Origin: Pseudomonas sp. CC120222-01a
Lineage (GTDB): Bacteria > Pseudomonadota > Gammaproteobacteria > Pseudomonadales > Pseudomonadaceae
Direction: 5' to 3'
Assembly: GCF_003097235.1 (NCBI RefSeq)
Contig: NZ_QEQQ01000003.1
Location: 279,146 to 343,145 of the forward strand
Length of the DNA: 64,000 nt
Below are positions 57,016 through 64,000 of this stretch, piece after piece. Each line of letters begins with the position of its first letter. Within the stretch, counting starts at the first letter, position 1. Both the position numbers and the translations under genes were made by a program. The notes below the pieces were generated by a model. The model was not told the origin of the DNA. It was given only the letters and a program-made list of their open reading frames with translations, and searched no databases.

Positions 57016-57038
57016 TGCGGTATCTCCTGGATTATTAT

Positions 57039-57053
57039 TGGAACTTGATTCCA
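57039..57053. promoter_or_regulatory. IclR operator copy 1
   Basis: TGGAACTTGATTCCA is a perfect TGGAA-N5-TTCCA dyad just upstream of the flavoprotein gene. Two related copies lie before the IclR and Gfo/Idh genes. Confidence 0.65.
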
Positions 57054-57155
57054 CAATAATCATTTCCAGCGGATAGCACTGCAAGGCCGAGGGCCAATTT
57101 CTGGTCGGTAACCGGACACTTCAATGTCAGCAGGCTGCGGTGGCTATCGACGGCA

Positions 57156-57170
57156 TGGAATCATCTTCTA
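57156..57170. promoter_or_regulatory. IclR operator copy 2 (weak)
   Basis: TGGAATCATCTTCTA keeps the TGGAA-N5-TTC spacing of copy 1 with one arm change. It lies about 30 bp upstream of the IclR start and may mediate autoregulation. Confidence 0.45.
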
Positions 57171-57200
57171 GAATTCGGCAAATTTTCAGGGATACGTGTC

Positions 57201-57977
57201 ATGGCTGGCAGTCAGATCGAACGCGCCTTCAGTCTTGTAGAAAGCCTCACCGGCGAGCCGCACGGCTTGCCACTGCAAACCCTGGCCGAGCGCCTGGACA
57301 TTCCCAAGAGCGCCGCCCACCGCATGCTCACCGAACTGGTACGCCTGGGCTACGTGCGGCAGAACCGCGACAACAGCCGCTATCAGCTGTCTGCCAAACT
57401 GGTGGCGATGGGCTTTCGCTACCTGTCCAGCAGCGGTGCCGACATCATCCAGCCGATACTCGACCGTCTGGCCCAGGACAGCGGCGAGCTGGTGCGCCTC
57501 GGCGTGATCGAAGGCCACCGCCAGACCTGGATCGCCAAGTCCCAGGGCGCCCGTTCCGGGTTGCGCTACGACCCCGACATGGGGCGTGACGCACCGCTGT
57601 TCTACACCGCCTCCGGGCATGCCTGGCTGGCCAGCCTGGGCGACGACGAAGCGCTGCAGATGGTGTTGCGCCAGGGCATTGCCGACCCGGCCCAGTTCGG
57701 CCCCAATGCGCCCCGTTCGACCGATGAGCTGCTGGCCTACCTGCACCGCGCCCGTGAGCGCGGCTATGCCTGGGTCGAGCAGACCTCGGCCATCGGCACC
57801 TCAGCCCTGGCTGCCGTGGTGCGGCGCCCGCAGAGCGACGAGGTGATCGGTGTGCTCAGCGTTGCCGGCCCCAGTGCCCGCCTGGCGCAAACGCGCCTGG
57901 CAGAGCTGGCGCCGCTGTTGCTGGCGGCGGCAGAAGAGCTGTCGGCGGCCAGCCGGGCGAGCGAATTGTTCGCCTGA
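57201..57977 (+). CDS. IclR-family transcriptional regulator
   Basis: This 258-residue protein has an N-terminal winged helix (residues about 5-65; LQTLAERLDIPKSAAHRMLTELVRLGYV) and an IclR effector-binding domain (GVIEGHRQTWIAKSQGARSGLRYDPD, then EQTSAIGTSALAAVVRRP). It sits between the flavoprotein gene and the Gfo/Idh gene, and three copies of a TGGAA-N5-TTCCA-type dyad flank these genes. Activator or repressor is not decided by sequence. The ligand is unknown. Confidence 0.9.
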   Translation: MAGSQIERAFSLVESLTGEPHGLPLQTLAERLDIPKSAAHRMLTELVRLGYVRQNRDNSRYQLSAKLVAMGFRYLSSSGADIIQPILDRLAQDSGELVRLGVIEGHRQTWIAKSQGARSGLRYDPDMGRDAPLFYTASGHAWLASLGDDEALQMVLRQGIADPAQFGPNAPRSTDELLAYLHRARERGYAWVEQTSAIGTSALAAVVRRPQSDEVIGVLSVAGPSARLAQTRLAELAPLLLAAAEELSAASRASELFA

Positions 57978-58057
57978 TGGGCATTTCTGGTCGGTAATCG
58001 CACAGTCTGTGGGGTGGGGCGTTCTGAAAAGCTGAACTTGGCTCTACATTGTGCAGT

Positions 58058-58088
58058 GTCGATTCTGGAACATGATTTCATAATCGAC
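58058..58088. promoter_or_regulatory. IclR operator copy 3, extended palindrome
   Basis: TGGAACATGATTTCA (58066-58080) is copy 3 of the dyad. It lies inside a longer inverted repeat, GTCGATT (58058-58064) with AATCGAC (58082-58088), 29 bp before the Gfo/Idh start. Confidence 0.65.
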
Positions 58089-58116
58089 ACCACAATAACG
58101 ACAAGAGGACAGCGCG

Positions 58117-59169
58117 TTGAACTCACCCCTACGAATCGCCCTGATCGGCGCCGGCATCATGGGCCGCCAGCATTACCAGCACCTGCGCCGGCTGCCGCAA
58201 GCCCAGCTGTGCGCCGTGGCAGACCCAGGCCCGCAGGCCGAGGCGTTTGCCGCCGAATGTGGGGTTGCCTGCTACGCCGATCACCGGCAGATGCTCGAGC
58301 AGGCCCGGCCCGATGCGGTGATCGTCGCCAACCCCAACAACCTGCACGTGGCCACCGCCCTGGATTGTGTCGAGGCTGGTGTGCCGGTGCTGGTGGAAAA
58401 GCCGGTGGGCGTGCACCTGGATGAAGTGCGTGCGTTGGTCGAGGCTTCGCGCCGCCGTGGCGTGCCGGTGCTGGTCGGCCATCACCGGCGGCACAACCCG
58501 CTGATCGCCAAGGCCCATCAGGTCATTAGCCAGGGCAAGCTGGGCCGGTTGATCAATGTCACCGCGCTGTGGCAGTTGCAAAAGCCCGACAGCTACTTCG
58601 AGACGCCCTGGCGCCGCGAGCCGGGGGCGGGCTTTCTGCTCACCAACCTGATCCACGATCTCGACTTGCTGCGCCACCTGTGTGGCGAGGTGGTGCAGGT
58701 GCAGGCCTTCACCCGCAACGACGTGCGCGGCTTCGCCAACGAGGACAGCGCGGCGGTGCTGCTGCAGTTCGCCAACGGCGCCCTGGGCAGCCTGACCGGC
58801 TCCGACGCGGTCGCCGCACCGTGGAGCTGGGAGCTGGATTCCGGTGAAAGCCCGATCTACCCGCGCCAGGACGGTCAGCCCTGCTACCTGCTGGCCGGCA
58901 CCCAAGGGGCGCTGAGCATTCCGCAGCTCAAGCGCTGGCATTACGCCGAGGCCGGATCCGGCTGGCACACGCCGCTGTTGCAGAGCGAGGAAGCCATCCC
59001 CGCAGGCGAGGCGCTGACCTTGCAGTTGCAGCACTTCATCCGCGTGGTCCAGGGCACTGAAGCGCCGCTGATCGATGCCGCCGACGGTGGCCGCACCCTG
59101 GCCCTGATCGAAGCGATCCGCCAGGCTGCCGAAACGGGCCGAGCCTGTGCGCCAGAACTGATCGCCTGA
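58117..59169 (+). CDS. Gfo/Idh/MocA-family NAD(P)-dependent oxidoreductase
   Basis: This 350-residue protein has the Rossmann motif IGAGIMGRQHYQHL at about residues 10-23, the conserved VEKPVGVHLDEV with the catalytic lysine, and HHRRHNPLIAKAHQ. The start is a TTG at 58117, placed by AAGAGG upstream. Family members act on sugars, inositols and similar polyols. The next gene, a TIM-barrel isomerase, is the usual partner in inositol and sugar-acid catabolism, and the operon is under the IclR site just upstream. Confidence 0.87.
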   Translation: MNSPLRIALIGAGIMGRQHYQHLRRLPQAQLCAVADPGPQAEAFAAECGVACYADHRQMLEQARPDAVIVANPNNLHVATALDCVEAGVPVLVEKPVGVHLDEVRALVEASRRRGVPVLVGHHRRHNPLIAKAHQVISQGKLGRLINVTALWQLQKPDSYFETPWRREPGAGFLLTNLIHDLDLLRHLCGEVVQVQAFTRNDVRGFANEDSAAVLLQFANGALGSLTGSDAVAAPWSWELDSGESPIYPRQDGQPCYLLAGTQGALSIPQLKRWHYAEAGSGWHTPLLQSEEAIPAGEALTLQLQHFIRVVQGTEAPLIDAADGGRTLALIEAIRQAAETGRACAPELIA

Positions 59170-59192
59170 TTTCTCGTCCTTAGGTAACTGAC

Positions 59193-60008
59193 ATGACCGA
59201 CCGAATCTTTTCCCTCGCCGCCCTGACGGTGCTCGAACTGTCCCCGCCCGACATGGTGGAAGCCGCCGCCCGCGCCGGATACAGCCATGTGGGCCTGCGC
59301 CTGGTGCCAGCCACCGAGCAGGAGCAGCACTTCCCGCTGGTGGCTGACGCCGACCTGCGCCGGCAGACCCAGGCACGCCTGCGCGACACTGGCATCCAGG
59401 TGCTCGACCTGGAGATCCTCCGGCTCAAGCCCGACACCTGCGTGGCCGATTTTGAACCGATCCTGGCTGTCGGCGCTGATCTGGGCGGCACCGAGCTGCT
59501 GGTGGCAGGCAACGACCCGGACGAAGCGCGCCTGACTGCGCATTTTGCAGAACTGTGCGACCTGGCCGCCGGCTATGGCATCCACCCGCACCTGGAATTC
59601 ATGCCCTGGACCGACGTGCGCGACCTGCGCCAGGCCATGCGCGTGGTGGCCAACGCCGATCGGGCCAATGGCTGCGTGCTGGTCGATGCCTTCCACTTCA
59701 ACCGCTCGCGCTCCTCATTGGACGACCTGGCGCAGTTGCCGCCGCACTGCATGCGCTATGCCCAGCTGTGTGACGTCGCAGGCCCGGTGCCCGCCGACAT
59801 GGACGAGATCCTGCGCCAGGCGCGCAACGAACGGCGCTTCCCGGGGGAGGGCGATGCCGATCTGGTGGGGCTGTTGCGGGGCTTGCCGGCGACCGTGCCC
59901 TTGAGCCTGGAGATCCCCACCCGGCAACTGATGGAGCAGGGCATCAGCGGTGAGCAGCGGGCGCGCATGGCGCTGGAGAAGGCCAAGGCCGTACTTGCCA
60001 GAGTCTGA
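59193..60008 (+). CDS. TIM-barrel sugar isomerase/epimerase (xylose isomerase-like / AP endonuclease 2 family)
   Basis: This 271-residue protein has the family pattern: an N-terminal YSHVGLRLVP, the metal ligand region in LEFMPWTDV and VLVDAFHFNRS, and a C-terminal FPGEGDADLVGLL with the glutamate after. It may isomerise, epimerise or dehydrate a keto-polyol made by the upstream dehydrogenase. It starts 23 bp after that gene. A role on inosose or dehydroshikimate is possible but not resolved. Confidence 0.83.
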   Translation: MTDRIFSLAALTVLELSPPDMVEAAARAGYSHVGLRLVPATEQEQHFPLVADADLRRQTQARLRDTGIQVLDLEILRLKPDTCVADFEPILAVGADLGGTELLVAGNDPDEARLTAHFAELCDLAAGYGIHPHLEFMPWTDVRDLRQAMRVVANADRANGCVLVDAFHFNRSRSSLDDLAQLPPHCMRYAQLCDVAGPVPADMDEILRQARNERRFPGEGDADLVGLLRGLPATVPLSLEIPTRQLMEQGISGEQRARMALEKAKAVLARV

Positions 60009-60197
60009 GCTCATGGCACGGGTTGCGCCTGTGAGAGCAACTGCCTTGCTCAATTCTTGAAGCTGGCACAATCCCTGTGGGAGCCTGCAAGCAGGTGATG
60101 ACATGCGTCGTACGCCGTGCTGACGGTGTCGCCCAGAGCAAGGTGGCAACCGTTAAACCCGGCTACCCTGCCACCTGGTCCCAACGGAGCACTTTGC

Positions 60198-60791
60198 ATG
60201 CCTATCGACTTCAGACCCGCTCAAGCGTCGGACGCGCACGATATTGCGCGCTTCTTTCAACTGACATCGGAGGGCATGGCCGATTACATCTGGAGCAAGC
60301 TTGCCGCACCTGGCGAAACATTGCTGAGTGTCGGTGCGTCTCGCTATGCCAGGGAGCAGGGCGACTTTTCCTACAAGAACTGCCTGATGGCCACGTTCGA
60401 CGGGCGCGTCATCGGCATGATGCACAGCTATGCCTTGCGCGAGGCCCCTGACAGGCCTGTCGAGACAGACCCGGTCCTCGCGCCTTATTCCGACATGGAA
60501 ATACCCGACACCTTGTACATCTCCAGCCTGGCGCTGGATGAGGCCTGGCGCAGCCAGGGGCTGGGCGTTCAGTTTCTTCGCCACGCGCAGCAGCGCGCCG
60601 AGGACGCTGGCCTGGATGGGTTATGCCTGATCGATTATGCCGAGAACCACGGTGCACGCCGCTTCTACGAACGTCATGGCTTTCAGATTGTTAAAACCTG
60701 CCAGATCGTTGCGCACCCGATGCTTGGCGTAACCGGTGAAGCCTATTTGATGTATCGCCCTATCCACAACGTGCTCGAGAAAAAACCATGA
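60198..60791 (+). CDS. GNAT-family N-acetyltransferase
   Basis: This 197-residue protein has the GNAT core: YISSLALDEAWRSQGLGVQFLRHAQQRAED (motif A with the acetyl-CoA loop Q/R-x-x-G-x-G/A) and ARRFYERHGFQIV (motif B). The ATG at 60198 is preceded by GGAG; a longer in-frame stretch from 60117 is not supported. It overlaps the cupin gene by 4 bp, so the two act as one unit. The acyl acceptor is unknown. Confidence 0.86.
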   Translation: MPIDFRPAQASDAHDIARFFQLTSEGMADYIWSKLAAPGETLLSVGASRYAREQGDFSYKNCLMATFDGRVIGMMHSYALREAPDRPVETDPVLAPYSDMEIPDTLYISSLALDEAWRSQGLGVQFLRHAQQRAEDAGLDGLCLIDYAENHGARRFYERHGFQIVKTCQIVAHPMLGVTGEAYLMYRPIHNVLEKKP

Positions 60792-61147
60792 ACAAGAAGC
60801 TGACCGTGTTCCGCGAACTGGATATCCAACCGGTGCGCGACCTTCCCTTTTTTGAAGAAGTCGTGGAAGGCGACCCTCATACGCTGACGTCCAAGTACTA
60901 TCACGATGAACAGCAAGGTCGGATTTCCGGAGAATGGGAAGCCAGCACCGGGGCGTGGCGCATCGACTACAAAGTCTGGGAGTTCTGCCATGTCTTGAGT
61001 GGATGCTGCGTCATCGAGCTTGAGGGTTGTGCCCCGGTCACACTGGCCGCTGGCGACACGTTCATTATCGAACCGGGCGCCAAAGGCAAGTGGACCGTGC
61101 TCGAAGACATGAAAAAGAACTTCGTGATCCTCTTGCCGGCGAGCTAG
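60788..61147 (+). CDS. Small cupin-domain protein (DUF861/EutQ-like)
   Basis: This 119-residue protein is a single cupin barrel: VWEFCHVLSGCCVIELEG, then LAAGDTFIIEPGAKGKWTVLEDMKKNFVIL. Such proteins bind a small amine- or sugar-derived ligand or serve as isomerases. It is co-translated with the GNAT gene (ATGA overlap). A rho-independent terminator follows about 110 bp after the stop. Confidence 0.82.
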   Translation: MNKKLTVFRELDIQPVRDLPFFEEVVEGDPHTLTSKYYHDEQQGRISGEWEASTGAWRIDYKVWEFCHVLSGCCVIELEGCAPVTLAAGDTFIIEPGAKGKWTVLEDMKKNFVILLPAS

Positions 61148-61254
61148 AGACGGGGTCGCGTTTCATCGAGCGCAATGCAAGGACAGTTTGCATGCTTACC
61201 CGCTGGCGGCGCTCTAATGTTCCGTTGCGCCTGACAGCTACCGGCATACCGGAC

Positions 61255-61286
61255 AGCGCCGCCCGAATGAATGGCGCTTTTTTTTT
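61255..61286 (+). terminator. Rho-independent terminator of the GNAT-cupin operon
   Basis: AGCGCC (61255-61260) and GGCGCT (61273-61278) form a stem followed by nine Ts (61278-61286). Confidence 0.75.
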
Positions 61287-61554
61287 CCAGGTACTCAGTT
61301 CTCGCCGCTGTTACGGCCATGGGCAACGAGTTCGTGGAACAGCAATGTGCGCTTTTTCAGATCGAACACCCACAACCGTTATTCGAACTGCCAGTCTCTG
61401 CGCCAGGGCGATGACCTTGGCATTGGCATTTGGAGCGGCTTTGGCCAAGGCAATTTCAAGCAAGTCGGCGTAGGCTGTGGGTAGGAAGGCCGACGTCGAC
61501 AGCAGCGCTGTGAGTGGAAAGCCAAAGCGATGTAACGCCCTATGTGAATCTCAT
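61287..61554 (-). pseudogene. Remnant of a YkuD-type murein L,D-transpeptidase gene
   Basis: On the minus strand the region gives two protein-like pieces in different frames. The first, from about 61530 to 61410, reads as a signal-peptide-like segment, then FLPTAYADLLEIALAKAAPNANAKVIALA. The second, from 61378 to 61294, reads RLWVFDLKKRTLLFHELVAHGRNSGEN, which is the front of the YkuD-like catalytic domain of murein L,D-transpeptidases. About 60-70 codons are missing between them and the catalytic C-terminus is gone. An ATG at 61554 is out of frame with the first piece. So the gene is dead by deletion and frameshift. An intact L,D-transpeptidase gene lies next to it, divergent. Confidence 0.65.
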
Positions 61555-61624
61555 CAAGTAGAGGTCGAGTCTAGCAGCGGTTTGGACGCCAGCTCTTTGA
61601 TTTGCGAGAGATCAAGGATTATCC

Positions 61625-63376
61625 ATGGTGCAATTAACAAGGTTATTCGTCATAAGCCGCGCCTTATTCATGGTCTTTCTGATCAGTGGCACTGCGCTGG
61701 GTGAAACGTCGCAGATCGTGTCGGCATCTATGCAAGCCAGTCCGGCGACTGCAGCGCCTGACGACATCGTTGGACAAGGGATCCAGGCCGCGCTTGAACC
61801 CCTGGCATCGTCATTTCCTCCCTTGATTACCGCTCGCAAGCATCAGCGCGCGGACATCAATCGCGTTGTTCTCGATTTCTATTCCCATCGCAACTATCGC
61901 GCCGCCTGGACAGACGGGCGCGATGTCACCCAGTTGCTCAAAAGTCTGAATGATACTCACACCGACGGCCTGAACCCTGCGGACTTCCGGGTCGGCGAGT
62001 TGGCCGAGGCTCAATTGTTATTCCAGGCCTGCGCGCCGACGCCAGCGCAGGCGGCGGCTTTTGATATCGCGCTGACCCGCACCTACATCACCGCACTCCT
62101 GCAATTGCGGCGCGGCAAGGTCAACCCATCGCAGCTGGATTTTCATTGGAACTTCGACCCGGTCGGTGTTGATCCCCGTGAAGATGTGAGCAGTTTCTTT
62201 GCTGCCCTGGATGCCCACGATGTGGCCCGTGCGTTCGCCCAGGCGCCGCCGCAAGAGGCTGTTTATATCAACATGCGTGAGGCATTGGCGCAGTTGCGTC
62301 AGGTTCGCGATGCCGGCGGTTGGCCGAAAATCGCCGAAGGGCAGTCACTCAAACCGGGAATGGGCGGCGCTGTGGTCGCACAGTTACGTGCCCGTCTGGT
62401 GGCCGGTGGTTACCTTGATCCGCATAAGGGCAAGCGCAGCGATTACGACGACAAAGTCATTGCTGCGGTGAAGAAGTATCAGGCCGACCAGTATCTTGGT
62501 GTGGATGGCGTGGCTGGCGCGGCCACCCTGGCGGCGCTGAATGTGCCTGTCGAGGTACGGATTGATCAGGTCCGGGTGAACATGGAGCGGGCGCGCTGGC
62601 TGCTCTACAAACTCCATGGCACCTTTGTCGTTGTCGATATCGCCGGCTACAAGGTGGCGTTTTACCGCGATGGCAAACCCATCTGGCGTTCCCGGGTGCA
62701 GGTCGGCAAGCCTGTGCGCAGCACTCCGGTATTTCAATCCGAGATCACCCACATCACCTTCAACCCCACCTGGACTGTGCCGCCGACGATTCTGGCAAAG
62801 GATATGCTGCCCAAGATTCAGCAGAATCCAGATTACTTGGCGGCCAGCCGAATCAGGGTCCTTGATCGGGCTGGCAATGAGCTCGATCCGGCGACCGTCG
62901 ACTGGTACAACGCGCGCGGCCTCACGCTGCGCCAGGACGCCGGCCCTACCAACTCGTTAGGGCAGGTGGTCATTCGTTTCCCCAACGATTATGCGATTTA
63001 CCTGCACGACACACCGCATCGCGAGTTGTTCGCCAAGTCGGTGCGCACCACTAGCTCCGGATGTATTCGGGTGGAGAATCCCCTGCAGTTGGTCGAGCTG
63101 TTGTTCAACGACCCGGTGCGCTGGAACAGCGAGGGGATACAAAAGCAGTTGGCCAATGGCAGGACCGAGAACATCAAGCTTCCGGTCAAGGTACCGGTGT
63201 TGTTGGCCTATTGGACGGTCGACTTGAGCACCGAGGGGAGAGTGACGTTCAAGCCCGACGTTTATGGCTACGACACGCCGCTATTGCGGCAGTTGAACTT
63301 GCCTTCAAAGCTGCCCGCCTTGGCGTTGCCGCAGGCAGAAACGACTAGGGTGGTCACAGGGCAAAGCCAGATTTAG
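61625..63376 (+). CDS. L,D-transpeptidase (YcbB/LdtD type)
   Basis: This 583-residue protein has an N-terminal signal peptide (cleaved near GTALGE), a scaffold domain (about 70-230), a peptidoglycan-binding domain at about 245-310 (VVAQLRARLVAGGYLD ... VDGVAGAATLAALN) and the YkuD catalytic domain at about 340-520 with the histidine in YLHDTPHRELF and Cys480 in SSGCIRVENP. It forms 3-3 cross-links or attaches proteins to peptidoglycan. The YcbB/LdtD pattern fits this layout and length. It is divergent from the decayed gene. Confidence 0.9.
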   Translation: MVQLTRLFVISRALFMVFLISGTALGETSQIVSASMQASPATAAPDDIVGQGIQAALEPLASSFPPLITARKHQRADINRVVLDFYSHRNYRAAWTDGRDVTQLLKSLNDTHTDGLNPADFRVGELAEAQLLFQACAPTPAQAAAFDIALTRTYITALLQLRRGKVNPSQLDFHWNFDPVGVDPREDVSSFFAALDAHDVARAFAQAPPQEAVYINMREALAQLRQVRDAGGWPKIAEGQSLKPGMGGAVVAQLRARLVAGGYLDPHKGKRSDYDDKVIAAVKKYQADQYLGVDGVAGAATLAALNVPVEVRIDQVRVNMERARWLLYKLHGTFVVVDIAGYKVAFYRDGKPIWRSRVQVGKPVRSTPVFQSEITHITFNPTWTVPPTILAKDMLPKIQQNPDYLAASRIRVLDRAGNELDPATVDWYNARGLTLRQDAGPTNSLGQVVIRFPNDYAIYLHDTPHRELFAKSVRTTSSGCIRVENPLQLVELLFNDPVRWNSEGIQKQLANGRTENIKLPVKVPVLLAYWTVDLSTEGRVTFKPDVYGYDTPLLRQLNLPSKLPALALPQAETTRVVTGQSQI

Positions 63377-63471
63377 GCAGCGCGTGAGCAACCAGTAATT
63401 GCGGCGCTCGCCGATTGGAGCATGTGCACTTGCGCCGCGCTCGAGTACGCCTGAGAGAAAGGCCTCTCTCT

Positions 63472-63641
63472 TCACGCCCGTAGTTTGCTGTCGATGGCAA
63501 GATTGAACAGAGCCAGATCACGATTGTTGGCAATTTCCAGCCGCGCTCTGATCGCCCAAATGTCCCTAAACCGAAGCGGTGCTTTTCGACCAGTTTGCCT
63601 TTGTTCCAGGGCTCTCGAGATTTTACGGTGAGTATGGACAT
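63472..63641 (-). pseudogene. Tyrosine-recombinase (integrase) fragment, frameshifted
   Basis: The minus strand opens with MSILTVKSREPWNKGKLV at 63641. One base shift later it continues as APLRFRDIWAIRARLEIANNRDLALFNLAIDSKLR, which is the standard N-terminal region of small tyrosine integrases of mobile elements in pseudomonads. A stop follows at once (63472-63474) and the catalytic part is absent. So this is a dead N-terminal fragment about 55 codons long. Confidence 0.6.
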
Positions 63642-63709
63642 GATTTGTCCTCCACATGGTGGAAGACAAGGGTGCATCGCTCACCACTTCTCCGGCCGCT
63701 TACGACCCA

Positions 63710-64000
63710 GGCTGTGTGAAAACGCCTGCGATTGTCTAACCTTCTGATCGTCGAGATCGTGGCGGGGACGATCATGAAGCGATTCATAGAAGGTGAGTCT
63801 CGGACGCAAGTCACGTTGCTGCCGGAGTGCCTGGACGACTACATCACCGAAGAAAACCCAGTTCGGGTAGTCGATGTTTTTGTCGATGAACTTGACCTTG
63901 GAACACTCGGGTTCGAGGGTGTCGATCCTGCGGCAACGGGTCGTCCGGCTTACCATCCAGCAGTGCTGCTAAAAATCTACATCTATGGCTATCTCAATCG
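63710..64000 (+). mobile_element. Left end of an IS1182-like insertion sequence (truncated by window)
   Basis: The transposase reading frame begins at 63774. The preceding AGGCTGTGTGAAAACGC at about 63710-63726 looks like the terminal inverted repeat of such elements. The right end is outside the window, so the limits are approximate. Confidence 0.6.
63774..64000 (+). CDS. IS1182-family transposase, N-terminal part
   Basis: The frame runs from ATG at 63774 to the window end (75 codons) and starts MKRFIEGESRTQVTLLPECL, then ATGRPAYHPAVLLKIYIYGYLN. That is the DUF772-type N-terminal domain of IS1182/IS5-like DDE transposases. The catalytic residues lie beyond the window, so whether the copy is intact is unknown. 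Confidence 0.8.
   Translation, partial: MKRFIEGESRTQVTLLPECLDDYITEENPVRVVDVFVDELDLGTLGFEGVDPAATGRPAYHPAVLLKIYIYGYLN

Noticed and set aside
60061..60110. REP-like GTGGGAGCCTGC fragment
   Set aside because: Only about 12 bp of the REP core, with no second arm.

Overview
The window looks like a chromosomal stretch of a Pseudomonas of the P. putida group. The evidence is high GC, OprD-type porins, Pseudomonas-style REP hairpins (GGGAGCGGGCTTGCCCGCGAA type), a TonB siderophore receptor, the nspC/carboxynorspermidine dehydrogenase pair, a second PBP2 and a large VasX/BTH_I2691-type T6SS effector. No rRNA, tRNA or CRISPR array was seen. The species call is inference from gene content only.

Layout. 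1-4749: the end of a 3-(3-hydroxyphenyl)propionate-type meta-cleavage operon (mhpD tail, mhpF, mhpE, mhpT-like carrier, OprD-type porin). 4751-9555: a YddG-like exporter, then a LysR regulator divergent from a 5-oxoprolinase pxpABC-like operon. 9688-14061: a Fur-type TonB receptor and a two-gene DNA repair/modification cassette (TIGR03915/TIGR03916 type) behind a near-consensus LexA box. 14092-19957: a six-gene envelope-sugar operon (ugd, nucleotide-sugar epimerase, GT2, LAB_N small membrane protein, ArnT-like GT39, YjiK-like protein). This reads as an alternative to the Arn pathway that adds a uronic acid to lipid A/LPS.

20381-32835: a methyltransferase, two tandem paralogous small proteins of unknown function, the norspermidine-type polyamine pair, a serine/threonine dehydratase-like enzyme with a DauR/YheO-type regulator behind a 56-bp perfect palindrome, an amidase, a YghU-like GST, a decayed flavoprotein gene, an XRE-cupin regulator and an FMN/FAD/Fe-S oxidoreductase. 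33026-34878: an orphan PotD-like binding protein and a class II aldolase, divergent from that oxidoreductase. 34944-40000: an NCS1 permease, an EamA-type exporter, and a barrel porin downstream of an AraC regulator. 40249-46941: PBP2, an NCS2 purine permease with 8-oxoguanine deaminase, and NhaA.

47081-51099: a T6SS pore-forming effector with a candidate two-TM immunity protein, outside any visible T6SS cluster and AT-rich at its 3' end. 51645-55205: a large HD-GYP sensor and two DUF202 proteins. 55303-60008: an IclR-controlled catabolic divergon (flavoprotein / IclR, Gfo/Idh/MocA, TIM-barrel isomerase) with three copies of one operator. 60198-64000: a GNAT-cupin pair, decayed remains of a YkuD-type L,D-transpeptidase gene, an intact YcbB-type L,D-transpeptidase, a broken tyrosine-recombinase fragment, and the left end of an IS1182-like element cut by the window edge.
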